From Pyropia yezoensis (lineage: Eukaryota > Rhodophyta > Bangiophyceae > Bangiales > Bangiaceae): a stretch of DNA of 64,000 nt. The DNA lies in the NCBI GenBank assembly GCA_009829735.1, contig CM020618.1, forward strand, positions 34,448,894 to 34,512,893. The letters run 5' to 3'. Below, one piece after another: positions 49,947 to 60,859 of this stretch (the first letter of the stretch is position 1; the number at the start of each line of letters is the position of its first letter). The notes below the pieces were generated by a model, which had not been told where the DNA came from, made no database searches, and worked only from the letters and a program-made list of their open reading frames with translations. The translations under genes were made by a program, and so were the position numbers.

Positions 49947-51706
49947 CGGGCCCGTTACGCTCTCCCCGTCCTTTGCGTGGGGCCATTTCGGCCACCGTCA
50001 GAAGTACGAGCGTGGGGGGTGGGGCGTCTGGGACAGCGCGAAGCATTGCTGGCTCAGTCGTGAGGGGGTCTGCCGCGGCATCGCGGGCGATTTGGGTTGC
50101 CAAGGCGTTTAGGGAGGGCGAGGGAGCCGCTCGGCCGAGCAGATCGAGGAGGGGTGCGGCGTAGGCAACAAGGGGTGATGCTGGGGCGTCGACCGTTGTA
50201 AGGCGAGCCAAGGACGACGTCGTCGGGTCGCGCGGCGGTGCCGGTGGGTGGCGCGGCCGTACGGGGTTGTGGAGCGGAGAGGAGCGGTCGGGGGGCAGGG
50301 CGAGGGGGGAGCCAAGCGGCGGGGAGGGGGGGCGGAGCGGCAGGCGTAAGATCCGCGAGGACCGTGACCGTGGGTGGCCTCGAGGCAGCCACATCGGTCG
50401 CTAAGCACTCCGACTTCCTAAATGAGCCATAAAAGTGCCGTCCAATGGGTGTCACAGAGCACGCCACTTGAAGACACACAATGCAATGCGAAAGTTCGTG
50501 CGCTCGTGTTGTGCAATGCTGGCCAATCGAACTCCGATGGATTTAGTCTTTTAGACTCGGTTGCCGCACGGTACCGTCCAGGTTGCCAATTCCGCAATGG
50601 CTAGGCTGTTTTTCATGGGGCGCTGCCATTGCCGTTTTCATCGCACCTCTCAGACATCAAGACGGTTCAAAAACAAAAAAGAACGGCGGAAAGCGGACTC
50701 TTGTCGAACGCCCTGAAACTGCGGCCCAAACTTCCAGTAATAGCGCCACTTCTGCAGCCGGGGACTCCTTCGCTCTCAATGCGCCCTGCCATGGCACTGC
50801 AGTGGGATCCGGGCGCATCCATCATCAGCACGAGGTCGGATACCTCTGAATAGTTGATATGCCGAAGCTGTTGAACGTGAACTTCAAGAGGACCAGGCAC
50901 GACATAGCAGAATCCTGGTATCTAAAAATAAATACATCCGATGGGGTGCGCAGCCAGCCAGAAAGCTTAACATTATTTTTGACTAACTAAAGGTCTATTC
51001 CATAGAGCTAGTCACTTGAGAAAAAAGTTTTCATTCATGCGCTTCTGGTCGGCAACGGCTCAAACTAGGTGGACCTGATCAGCATCGCGCTCCGGGCCTG
51101 TGGTAAAACAGGCAGGACGTGAAACCGAGCTCTTGCGCCGGAGTGCACGCCTAAACAGCACGGAGGGTCCTCCCGCCCATGTGGGGCGGACCGGACATGC
51201 CCGTCTTGCCCGGATGCCAATCGAGATCAAAATGGCGGGTTTTGTGCGTGCACGAACGGGGGATACATGCTGACCCATTCCTCACCGTAGTAGGATTTAC
51301 GCAGTGCGCGCTGCGCCAACTTCGTAATCCCGCCGCATCTGAGGACACAGTTGCAGCCGGTCATAATCCCGTCGTCGCGGCCAAGGCGTAGGCGATTGAC
51401 GTGCGTGTCGCCATTACCTTGGCCGCAAGACAACAGCCCCCCTGCCTCGTACGGATACCTTCCGGGGACCATTTTTACGTCCACCGACAGCTCCTCCGGC
51501 TGACATAGTTCAGTCCAAGTTACTTGTTTTTTATGTCAGTGTACATCTAAGGTAGCCCCCGTATCCGATTTTTACGTCCGATCGGCGGTCAGGGACAACA
51601 ACCTCTGCTCTTCTCTATCACGTCGAGGAAGCAACAGAGCGTGGAACAGGGGCGAAAAAGCTCGTCCTGGACCTCTAGAGTCCTACAGCACATTAGATGA
51701 AGCTCA
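49947..51706. other. Non-coding stretch
   Basis: A minus-strand Pro-rich frame at 49939-50394 has no family signature. A plus frame near 50790-50850 contains WDPGASIISTRSD, which faintly recalls a protease active site but stands alone. Nothing else is supported. Confidence 0.4.
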
Positions 51707-51967
51707 AACGTGAGAAAAACGGAGGAATTTTGCCGATTTTTACGAAAAAGTCACACCGCTGTCCTGGCGACAAACAGAGTGATATCTTTTTGAGCGCATG
51801 AGACCATCCCTGAATATACAAGAAAACGGCGCTATCTCATGCTTATCAGTACTGTACTCGATGAAAAACGTAAAGTGGTCGCTCCCGGCACGTACTGAGG
51901 CATGCGGGAGGCGAGAAGTCGGGTCATCTCAGGTGACTAGCGGTATGGAGTAGGCCTTTAGTTCATG
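51707..51967 (+). repeat. Direct repeat, left copy (related to 53245-53512)
   Basis: Aligns in the same orientation with 53245-53512: acaaacagagtg, tttttgagcg, gcactgtactcgatg/gaggaaaa, gg-ggctccc, tctcaggtgact, ggcctttag. The copies are diverged (perhaps 70-75 percent by eye) and lie 1,538 bp apart, flanking the CACTA-like element. Confidence 0.7.
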
Positions 51968-52386
51968 CATAAGCTAATCTATGCACGATTCTAACGGAAA
52001 TGCATGAGCCCAGACTTTCATGTCTATGGTCTCATCCATGCTTATCGTGGCGCACACTCGCACTGAGAAGTTCTCCACAGCGTGACTGGTCGCCCTGTAC
52101 AATGTCACGCTGCATGTTACGAATCGCTAGGACGCCCTTCCTGCCTATCCATCTTCTAGCTGGTGCACTAAGGGCGCCCCTGGTCGCATTACGCAGAATT
52201 CCGCCGCTGCTAACACCGGCGGGCTGAAACCACGTCCGAGCGCCGCGGCTACAACACCACGCCCGGAGGCTCTTGCCAGTGTGTCTTACAAGCTTGTCTC
52301 ACAGCGCCGCATTTGAAACAGTAATAAAGTGGAGAGAGTATTCTATCGCCGAACGCCACGTATGTCGATGTATACACCAGTGCATG

Positions 52387-53204
52387 TAAGGATGGCAGTT
52401 AACGATCGATAAGAAAGTCCTTACCGAGTCAACGATCATTTAACGACTTTGACGATGTCGTTTAACGACTTTACCGATCTTCCTCACCGACATACTTGTT
52501 TTGTAACTATAATATTCTCAACAGACAATGATGTCACCTCATTCCACTCTTCATGTACCAGTCGCGCCAGCGCCCCGTACAGTGGGGCCCTATTGGAAGA
52601 ACGAGCCAGGCCAGCAGTGCGTGGCGCGCAGCTTCCACCGGTCTGCTTGTAGGACCAGCACTTTCGCAGGTGAGGCATCATGTTGTCCCTGCGGCCGTGC
52701 ACCGGCGCGGCTGGAGTCACGACGGGGAGCTTGGATGTGGCTGCCTCGTCAGCGTCACATGCATCTACATCTTTGAGGTACCTCTGGTCAGCTGCGTCGC
52801 AGGCGCGTCAGAAGGCGATCCAATAGTTGGTCGGCTTGCCCTCGCCGTCCAGCACGTCGTCGCCAGTTTTTCGAAACGCAGACCACAGGTCCATCGCGGT
52901 ACTCAGGTACAGCCGGCAGGGGCGAAGAAGAATAGTGGGGCTGCGTGCACTGGTGGCCTCGTCTGTCGCTGGTGCGTGCGCATGGCAGCAGTGCCGGTCG
53001 CAATCCCGACCCCTGAATCCTGGGCGGATAGCACACGCGTGACTGATGTCTCGAATTGCACCGTGCGTCATATAAGTGCGAAAGCAGTTGGAATTAACGA
53101 CTTCAACGAGTTCTGGTCTCGGGACCTTAACGACTTTAACGATCATTATAACGATCGTTTAACGACTTTCGTTTAACGACTTTTCTTAAAGACTGACAAC
53201 CTTA
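52387..53204. mobile_element. CACTA-like non-autonomous element with subterminal repeats
   Basis: The right end read inward is CACTAAGGTTGTCAGTC; the left end reads GTAAGGATGGCAGTT, an imperfect match. A CAT trinucleotide flanks both ends, fitting the 3-bp duplication of CACTA/EnSpm elements. Within about 120 bp of each end the words taacgacttt, taacgatc and aaagtcgttaaacg recur several times in both orientations, as transposase-binding subterminal repeats do. There is no coding capacity in the 0.8 kb. The degraded left end lowers confidence. Confidence 0.5.
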
Positions 53205-53244
53205 GTGCATGTGGGATCTCCCATCCCCACGGCGAGCCGTACAT

Positions 53245-53512
53245 GTGCAACTAAAAAGTCGGAAAAACGGACGAGTTGCTGATGAATGCGACTGGTATGC
53301 GCGGCGGTCCTGCCTACGAACAGAGTGTTTTATTTTTGAGCGTACGGAACCATGACCAAAGAGACAGATAATAGTGCTCAATGATGCCTATGAGCACTGT
53401 ACTCGAGGAAAAAAGGAACCTGGCGGCTCCCGTGATGCACTGTGTTATGCGGGGGGTATGAAATTGGGTCTCCTCAGGTGACTCCAGCTATATGGAATGG
53501 ACCTTTAGAGCC
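53245..53512 (+). repeat. Direct repeat, right copy (related to 51707-51967)
   Basis: Shares with the left copy the ordered words ggaaaaacgga, cgaacagagtg, tttttgagcgta, gagcactgtactcgagg, tctcaggtgactc, gacctttag. Sequence outside differs. No gene content. Confidence 0.7.
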
Positions 53513-53978
53513 CTTTGCTTTAGACGCGGGCTTGCGCGCGTCTCCTCGGCCTGCGCCTGAGTCCTTGTTTCCTACTTACCCCCCGTTTTTGCCCCCATCA
53601 TCGTCGCTGGTGCAGTCACAGCGCAATTGAAGCCGGGGTGTGGTCACCGAAGACTCCCGTCCGGAGTGCTTGGTGGGGCGGGCTCGTCGGACCCGCCACG
53701 CGTGCACGGACTCTCCTTTGTACGTTCTACGCTTGCTATTTAGAAAGTCGTAGACTTGACAGCCCCCTGTGTCCACGCAGTAAATCTAGACATGGCCAGC
53801 GCGCACACATGAGCGCTCCCAGCCAAGTCTGTGCCCGACCACTGATCGACCTTCTTGGCCTGAGGGAGCAACATGTCTGGTATCGAGCCTGCCTGTGAAG
53901 CCTCATGTCGAGCTCTTCGCAAGACGCAAAACGGTCACCACTATTGTGTGGGCAACAATATGGATTAGGCATCAAAAA

Positions 53979-54893
53979 TCAGTCCGGACTCCTCCGCCCC
54001 CCTGCGTCGCTGCCCTTGCCAAGGCCCTTTGCGTAGAGGGGCCACTCAAACAGGAGCACAGTCTTGGCTACCCTCGGCAAGGCACGGTGCAAGTCCGGTG
54101 GAAGCGGCACCACTGGGCTCGTCGATGCCTTCCACCCAGCAAAGCCGGCCAAATGCCCAAACTTCTTGTTCCACCCCTGCTCCTGGATGGGCATGCCCGA
54201 CAAGCCAAGCAAAAGGGCCATGACAAGTAGAGGTGACGCAACGGCCACCAGCAGGTCGCCGTCCCGCAGCTGTCTGGAAGCGGAAACAAAGATGCCCCAC
54301 CAGATAAGCCACTCTCCAAAGTACTTGGGATGTCGTGACCACCGCCAGACACCCACATCGCACCACGCCCGGCCCTTTGAAGGGGCGGATTTGAGCGCCA
54401 GCTTTTGCTGGTCCGCCACCGTCTCGAGCGCCAACCCCACTGCAAAGAGCGCCCAACCAACATAGTCAGCCGCGCCTAGGCCGATGGAGCCCGCCACACC
54501 GTGGGCGTCGGCATTGACGAGCGTCACGGGACGGGACACGGTAAAGACCCAAAGGGCCTGAAGCCTCCAAAACACCGCGAGCTTGGGCAAACTGTCGCGC
54601 ATGCCATCAAACCGCTTGTCTGTCCCCCACTTGAGAATGCGGAACAGGAGGAAGAGCGCCAGCCGAAGACCCCGAACAACCTGCAGTGCTGTCAGAACAA
54701 TTTGCCGCGCGTGGTAGCCGCCGCCCGACACCAGTACCGTCACCACGGCGTTGACAAGGAAGCCCGTCCCGCCAGCAAAGTCCGTGAGCTTGTCAAACCG
54801 AAACTTGGAAGTGACAGCAAAGAAGACCAGCTGGTAGCCAACAGATAAGAGAGCCGTGAAGACCAGGTAATGCGGGCCCAGAGCGGCCGCCAT
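53979..54893 (-). CDS. DUF1295 / steroid 5-alpha-reductase-like membrane protein
   Basis: The preferred ATG at 54893 (MAAALGPHYLVFTALL) gives 304 residues, the usual DUF1295 length; the frame is open to an ATG at 55346 (455 codons), whose extra 151 residues are Pro/Ala/Arg-rich and could be an organelle leader. Six or so hydrophobic segments are visible. Family signatures are RFDGMRDSLPKLAVFWRLQA in the middle and, towards the C-terminus, CDVGVWRWSRHPKYFGEWL. The latter is the NADPH-binding SRHP-x-YFGE block shared with 3-oxo-5-alpha-steroid 4-dehydrogenases and isoprenylcysteine methyltransferases. The substrate is unknown for this family. No intron is needed. Confidence 0.85.
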   Translation of the reverse strand: MAAALGPHYLVFTALLSVGYQLVFFAVTSKFRFDKLTDFAGGTGFLVNAVVTVLVSGGGYHARQIVLTALQVVRGLRLALFLLFRILKWGTDKRFDGMRDSLPKLAVFWRLQALWVFTVSRPVTLVNADAHGVAGSIGLGAADYVGWALFAVGLALETVADQQKLALKSAPSKGRAWCDVGVWRWSRHPKYFGEWLIWWGIFVSASRQLRDGDLLVAVASPLLVMALLLGLSGMPIQEQGWNKKFGHLAGFAGWKASTSPVVPLPPDLHRALPRVAKTVLLFEWPLYAKGLGKGSDAGGRRSPD

Positions 54894-56212
54894 GATGGGC
54901 CGTCGAACGGAGTCAGCAGAGGAGGAGGCAGGGCTGGAAAGACCTGCGACGGCAAAGCGCCCGCCCAAGGAAGAGCGCCCGCCCCAGGGAGTGCCTGGCC
55001 ATACGGCAGGGGCAGCGACGGGGAGGTACCGAAGCGGTCGACCAAGATGGGTGTTGGCGGACTGCGTCGGTCCACAGAGACGCGCCGGCCAGGCTAGGCG
55101 AAGGGGAGGCAAATAGCGGACGGCTGGCCCGGACGGCGGATGTGCGCGCCCGAGAACCGTGGCGGCCCGCGGACAGAGACACGAAGGACAAAAGGCGAGT
55201 TCTACGTCGGTCGGCGCCGCACACATGGCACCCAGAGGGCAGCACCTGAGAAGCGAGAGACTGGTTGGGTGCGGGAGAGTACAGGCTGTTGCGGCAAGCC
55301 GCATGCCCGCACGATGAACGCCAGCGTTTCGTGTGTGGCCGGGCACGGCGCGTGGTCGAGCACGGCAGCGTCGGGAAGGCGTGCAGCCTGGAAAATCCGA
55401 TTTTCCGTAGACACTTTATCCAAGGGTTATCTGTCGACCATTCCCGATTGTGTCACATATGTGTCCAATGCGCTATTCACCCACGACGCGTTCCGACGTG
55501 ACAGCGGCGCCATGACTCGCGATGGGTCTCGGGGAAGCGAGTGCAGGCGCGGTGTGAGAGTGAGCACGGGACTTATGTGGCAATGACAACCGCCAGCAAA
55601 TACGAGGGCATTGGGTGCGGGTGACCATGCTAGGCAGGGCGCGGTTTCGGTTCCCGCACCTGGCATGGCCGGTGGGCGTGGGGATACAGAAAACCAGTAG
55701 CCAACCGGTCGCGGGGGGCGGCACCGCGATGGCACCTTGACGGCCCGCAAGGTACTGGCTACAGGGTCGTCTGCACCCACGTGCTACCCGGCCGCCGGCG
55801 CCGTCATGGCGGCCAGGTTACCCCGGTCGAACGACCAACATGGAAACAAAGAGAAGCGCAACAGATACCCTGAATGCACACTTGGCTCGCACAGGGACCG
55901 TGCCATCACTCACATGACGCCAGCATCTAAGACCTGGGACACAAAACCGACACCGAACACTACATGCACGTGTCCGCCGCATACCGGCGATCAGGACGCC
56001 CACGGGATCCCTCACACTGTGCGGGCAACACAGCCAACAATACAACAAAGAAAAATAGACTTTAACGGAGGTGGCGGCCACTCATTTGACCCCACAGAGC
56101 CCGTGCCATAGCCCCCACCAAGAAACACGCGTATTGCAAGCGGAACCGCATAGTGGGGCCAGCCGCACAGCTCATGCTGACCTTCCCACGCAGGCGATGC
56201 ACATGTTGAGCT
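54894..56212. other. Intergenic stretch between DUF1295 gene and the two-exon gene
   Basis: The first 450 bp are the possible leader and 5' UTR of the DUF1295 gene. Beyond that no coding signature, repeat or RNA gene is visible. Confidence 0.4.
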
Positions 56213-58310
56213 CTACACGTCGGATTCCCCGTCCTCCTCGGCGGCGTCGTCGTCTTCCTCGGCATCCACTCCGAAGTCCGCCAGGTTGTCTTCGTCCTCC
56301 TCCGTCTCAACAACAGCGCGATCCTTGTCATCACCACCGATGAGGCGCACGCCGCGCTGCTCGTCGGTCGTCTTGTCAAACTTGAAGTTCAGCCGCTGCA
56401 ACCACTCAATGTAGAGGGTGCGGTTACCCTGGTTCATTCCGTGCGTGGCCGCATTGACGTTAGCGACGCGTTTCATGTGCTGCTCAATCTTGACCGCCAC
56501 CTGCGCGAGATGGCCGTACCTGCAAACGACGATCGGGTCGTCGCCAGGCAGCGGGCTGGGCTCCTCGCACTTGACGCCTCCGCCCGTCTTCTTCAGGACA
56601 GCAGAGACAGCGGCCAGAAGCGACTTCCGCGCCCATGCATTGTTGACCAGTACGAGGTCACCAACCAGGGTGACAGCATCTGCTCTAGACAGCACAATGC
56701 GCGCCTTCTTAGCGTTGAGGGGCATGATCGAGTTCCCGATCTGGTTGCCCGACAACTCGTGCATGGTCTCGACAAAGACCTTCACTGCCGTCGTCTTAAC
56801 AGTGGTGTAAAAGTACGTGAGGGCTCGCTTAAGAAAACAGCAAACCGGGATCTTGGCAAAGCCCGACGCCGCACGCTTCGAAGGAACCATGACCCGCTTG
56901 TGAAGAAATACGTTGGCGCCCGCCGCCGTCAGGCCCTGCGCGTCCATCGTCGTGTCGAGGACGAGCGGGTTGTCACTGATGTTTGGGGTGTACACGTCGG
57001 ATGCGCACTTGGCCTTCAAAAAGATCTCGCGGTGGATCGGACGCAAGAGCTTCTGCATTGAGATGAAGTCCAGCGTCAATCAAAAAGGTGCAGCGTCGGA
57101 AGAGGAACTCGAGATCGTTCAATGCAAGAGTCAGTGAGCTGCCGTAGACAGCACCCTTGGTGGTGGCTTGGAGAGCAAGCGGGACAACAACAAACCTGAC
57201 AAAGAGAAAGCATGCGCAACTTACCTTGATTGCCTTGGCCGCGACGCGATCTTGCGCATGCTGCTCATCAGTGATCTCCTTCTCGCTCAAGGTTGAAGCC
57301 GGCGCCGTTGACACGGCAGCTGCGGCAGCCTCACGCGCGGCCACCAGCTCCGCCACCACCGTCGTCGTTGTGCTCTGAGCTGCCGTCATCTTCTCAGCTA
57401 ATGCGGCAAAGTTGTTCGACTTCGCCATCTCAGAAGACATCAACGAGGACACGTGGTCAACCGTTGTCTGCACCTTGGCCATCTTCATGTCTATCGTCTT
57501 AAAGCCAGAAAGCAAGGCAAACCCTAGCGCCTCAACAGTCGTGATTGGCTGCCGGGCGCTAGCCCCGACGCCACCGCCCCGACCGGCCGCGGGCGAGCGA
57601 CGCTTAGAAGAGGGCGAGCGAGAGCGCCCGGCAGCACTGGGGCGGAGTGCAGCTGACAGATTCAGCTGCTCAACGCACTCCACCGGGCTCTGCAGTTGCG
57701 GCACCGCGCGCGACGGCGGCGGCGTGAATGGACTGGCCGGGAGCCTTCCGGTCCCGGAAGGGGGCCCCGAGGACGCGCCGCGCGGCGGACGGCCCCCGAC
57801 GGGTTGACACACCATGTTGTTCATCGAAGGGGAAGAGCGACGCAGCATAGACTCAGTTTCCATCGACGTCGGCGTGCCCGACAGTGTGGGCGGAAAGCGA
57901 GCGTCAAACAGAGACCCACTGGACGTAGCAGCCTCCGCGGCGCTGGGCTGAAAGCCACGGAGCTCGGCAAAAGCTGATGCAGATGATAGGCCCACAGTAG
58001 AGGGCATCAAGCGTGGGTGCAGATAGGTAGGACCGCCAGCGACGACCTCCGCGCGGGTACGGTCAATGAAGAGGCCATTTGCGCCAGAGTCTTGACAGAG
58101 GCCGTCCCACTCGCTGCCCGCAGCGCCAGCGACCGCCCCGCCAGCCGAAGACGAGAGCCCAGCCGCACCGTACGGGAGCGAGACCACGGTCATCACCGCA
58201 CTGCTGGGCGCCGAAAGAATAGGAGTAGACGGCAGACCAGCAGCGAAGTTGTGGCAAGGAGGATTGCCAACTGCCTCGTCCCCACGAGCAGGCTCCTGAC
58301 CAAGCGCCAT
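56213..58310 (-). CDS. Unknown two-exon protein, possible transposon accessory gene
   Basis: Exon 1 is 58310-57225, intron 57224-57053 (172 bp, GTAAGT...TGCAG, phase 0), exon 2 57052-56213; the product is 641 residues. Residues 1-240 are Ser/Ala/Pro-rich and disordered with a basic patch (SRSPSSKRRSP). Residues 250-350 are helical, probably coiled coil (TIDMKMAKVQTTVDHVSS). Exon 2 encodes a globular domain (KLLRPIHREIFLKAKCASD, MPLNAKKARIVLSRADAVTL, NRTLYIEWLQRLNFKFD) ending in an acidic tail (EEDEDNLADFGVDAEEDDD). I recognise no family. It is transcribed divergently from the transposase-like gene at 60860 and might be its partner, as CACTA elements carry two genes; this is inference only. 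Confidence 0.65.
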
Positions 58311-60859
58311 ATTGTGAATGAGGAGAAAAGAGTACGAGAAGAAGGCAGGAAGGCAAGCGAGGAGAGCTTGTGGTCTCAGCAGAGAAGCAACGCGTGACGT
58401 AAATGGGGTGTTGGTTGGTCGACTCGACGGGGCAATGTCACGCCCCTGGCGCCACTCTTATGGCGCCCGCAGACCCCCAGTCGCTGCCGGCACCCCACAT
58501 TTGCGGACATGGCCGAGAGCTCCTCCCGCACCCGGGAGAGCAGAAAGCGAGCGCTTGGCGCACCAAAGAAAGCGCGCCACAATAGGATGCTAGCTTTTCA
58601 GACTGATGGGTAGCTCATGCGGCGCCAGTGAGATTGTCCGCCCATTCACAATACTAAAGCGACATGTCGCGTTTGGTCTTTCAAAGGGAAGACAGCGCAA
58701 GAATGCGTATTACACAGTGTCAAAGATGAACGACAAGCGCTCGGGTGCCATGACGCTGCCTGCACCAAAATAGGGAGGCGATCACGGCGCAAAGTAAACC
58801 ATGAAGCCAGAATATCTGTGGACATCCGTCAAGAAAAGGCAATAGAAGCAGCAATGGCGTCGGCGTAAAACGTACCAGAGCCGCGCACTGCGTGGTAGAC
58901 AGTGCCACTCATCGCCGGCAGGCACGTCGGCTCACCCAGGATCGGCGGCGTGACCAAGCCCGCGTGGGGCGCTGGACTTGCGTGCCGGCATGGTAGCAGG
59001 GACTGTCAGGGCCCACGCCCCGGCACACACACAGTCCGGCAGGTACAGGCTTCGCGACATGGCCGTGCACCACGCGGAAGACAGGTAAGCCATGGTGGAC
59101 AACCCAGGCGGCGGACTGGCGAAGCGCGCATTCGACAAGATGGCACTACAACGACCTAGTGGTTTGGAGCAAGATGGTGAAAAGTAGCACTCACATTTTA
59201 TGAAAAGTGTTCACGCATGACCCGTCCTCCGGACCAAGTCCGCGCTGCAAGACGCCCATGAACTGCAAAAGCTCCGTCCGTGCTTCTTTGAAGTCATGTT
59301 TGAACTGTGTGAAAAATCACGAAGTGCTTAATAATAGTTGATCAAGTGCGCCAACCGACTCTCATTCCCACAACGCTTCAGAGACCACGGTGGCCGCCAT
59401 GGCCACGGGCGTCCCCACTCCCGCGTGTGTGACCGCCGCCACGGCCGAGGCCACCGCCAAAGTCAACACCATTGCCACGGCAGTCGCAACCGCCGCGGCC
59501 GTGAGCGCAGTCACAGCAGTCGCGGCTCCTCGGCGGCCTGCACGGCAGTCGCCACCGCAACGCCCATCGTGCCTGGCCCGGTGGCAAGGCCGCCACGGCC
59601 ATCACGGCTTCAGTTGCCATTACCGCCGCCATGGCCGTCACTGCCGCGACCATTCGCAGCCCCGCGACGGCGTTAGCCGCCGCCGCCGCCGCTCGCGGCG
59701 TCTCTGCCGTCTCTGCCGCATGGGCGGCCGTCAAGGTGGTCGCCACCGCCACGTTCATGTGCACCGCATCGGCGCCCGCCGCCGCCATCGTCGCTGGAGG
59801 CGTATCTGACGTCGCGCTTAGTTGGGCGGTCAGCAAGGCCGTCACGGCCGTCGCCATGGTCGCTCCTGCCGGAGCCACAGGGATGGATGCGGTCCTCCAC
59901 GTGACCTCTCCCTACAGCGGTGTCCTCTGTTACCAGTCGTGTCCCGCGACTTCCCATGACCGCTGCAGCGGACAGGACCGGTGGCGACCACGCGGGGGCC
60001 GCAACGGCCGACGCGACTTAGCGTGCACAACATCCACACGCACGGCCAGCCAACTCCAGAGTCTCGTGGATATGCGCAGTTAAGCCCCCGAACACGAGTC
60101 ACTTATCTGTGTATACCAGTCAAGCCTGTCAAAATACCCATTTTACCAATCGAACAGTCCTTCTGGTTCGTAGAACGAAGGTGCCGCGGAAACAATCTCG
60201 TGGTAGTTATCCGTAATGAATGGAAGCAGAAAAACGTGTTCCGGAATGCGGTCCCCGACCTGCTGGTGGGCGCTGGTTCTCTTTTGGGCTTCCTGTCGTG
60301 ATAGCTGTCTGCAGGAGCGCCGTCCGTGCGGGATCCCATCTCCCTCCCACCATCTTGGACCTGCAGTGCGGCGAGGACCCTGTTCACGCATAAGCACGTC
60401 GCTTCCAGACCCCGCTGCGATTTTCTCCGTGCTCGGGAGGGCCCAAGCAAGGCTTCTCTTCGTAAGCTGGTCACTCTTTGGAAGGGGGGCGTGAAGCAAT
60501 CGCGGTGGCTTTGGCGGGCAGGTCCTGCTCTGGGGGGGTGCCCACGAAGAACCGGGGCGCCCCTTTGCACGGAGGCACCCAGTGTCACACCAGGTTGCTG
60601 CCGCGGCGGCAGGTGGTGAGGCAGTCACGCCCGAGGTAGCGTGAGGGGAGCGACGGCAAAACCTGGGCGGGCAGGCGCGTACTGACGGCATAACCGTGGG
60701 GTTCTTGCACAAAAGGGGCCCTCCTTACTTGCCCCGCTCCGCTCGAGGACTCCCGTATCACTCTGTCTTCCCCAGCCCGCTCGCACAGTGGCCTGTGTTG
60801 CATTACGCCTTTGCTGTCTTCACACTCTTTCCCCAACCTCACCTTCCCTCACGTCCAAG
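58311..60859. other. Divergent intergenic region with Ala/Val/Thr-rich repetitive segment
   Basis: Most of this 2.5 kb shows no gene. From about 59395 to 60000 the plus strand encodes, in two frames with a shift near 59540, a monotonous Ala/Val/Thr sequence (VSAVTAVAA; ITAAMAVTAAT). It could be a decayed hydrophobic protein or a GCC/GTC-type repeat; I see no family. Promoters of both flanking genes should lie here. Confidence 0.4.

Noticed and set aside
49939..50394. 151-codon minus-strand Pro-rich frame next to the diverged LTR
   Set aside because: It shows no gag, pol or chromodomain features and overlaps the LTR-like segment.
50790..50853. Isolated WDPGASIISTRSD resembling a copia-type protease site
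   Set aside because: No other pol motif in any frame nearby; the match is too short.
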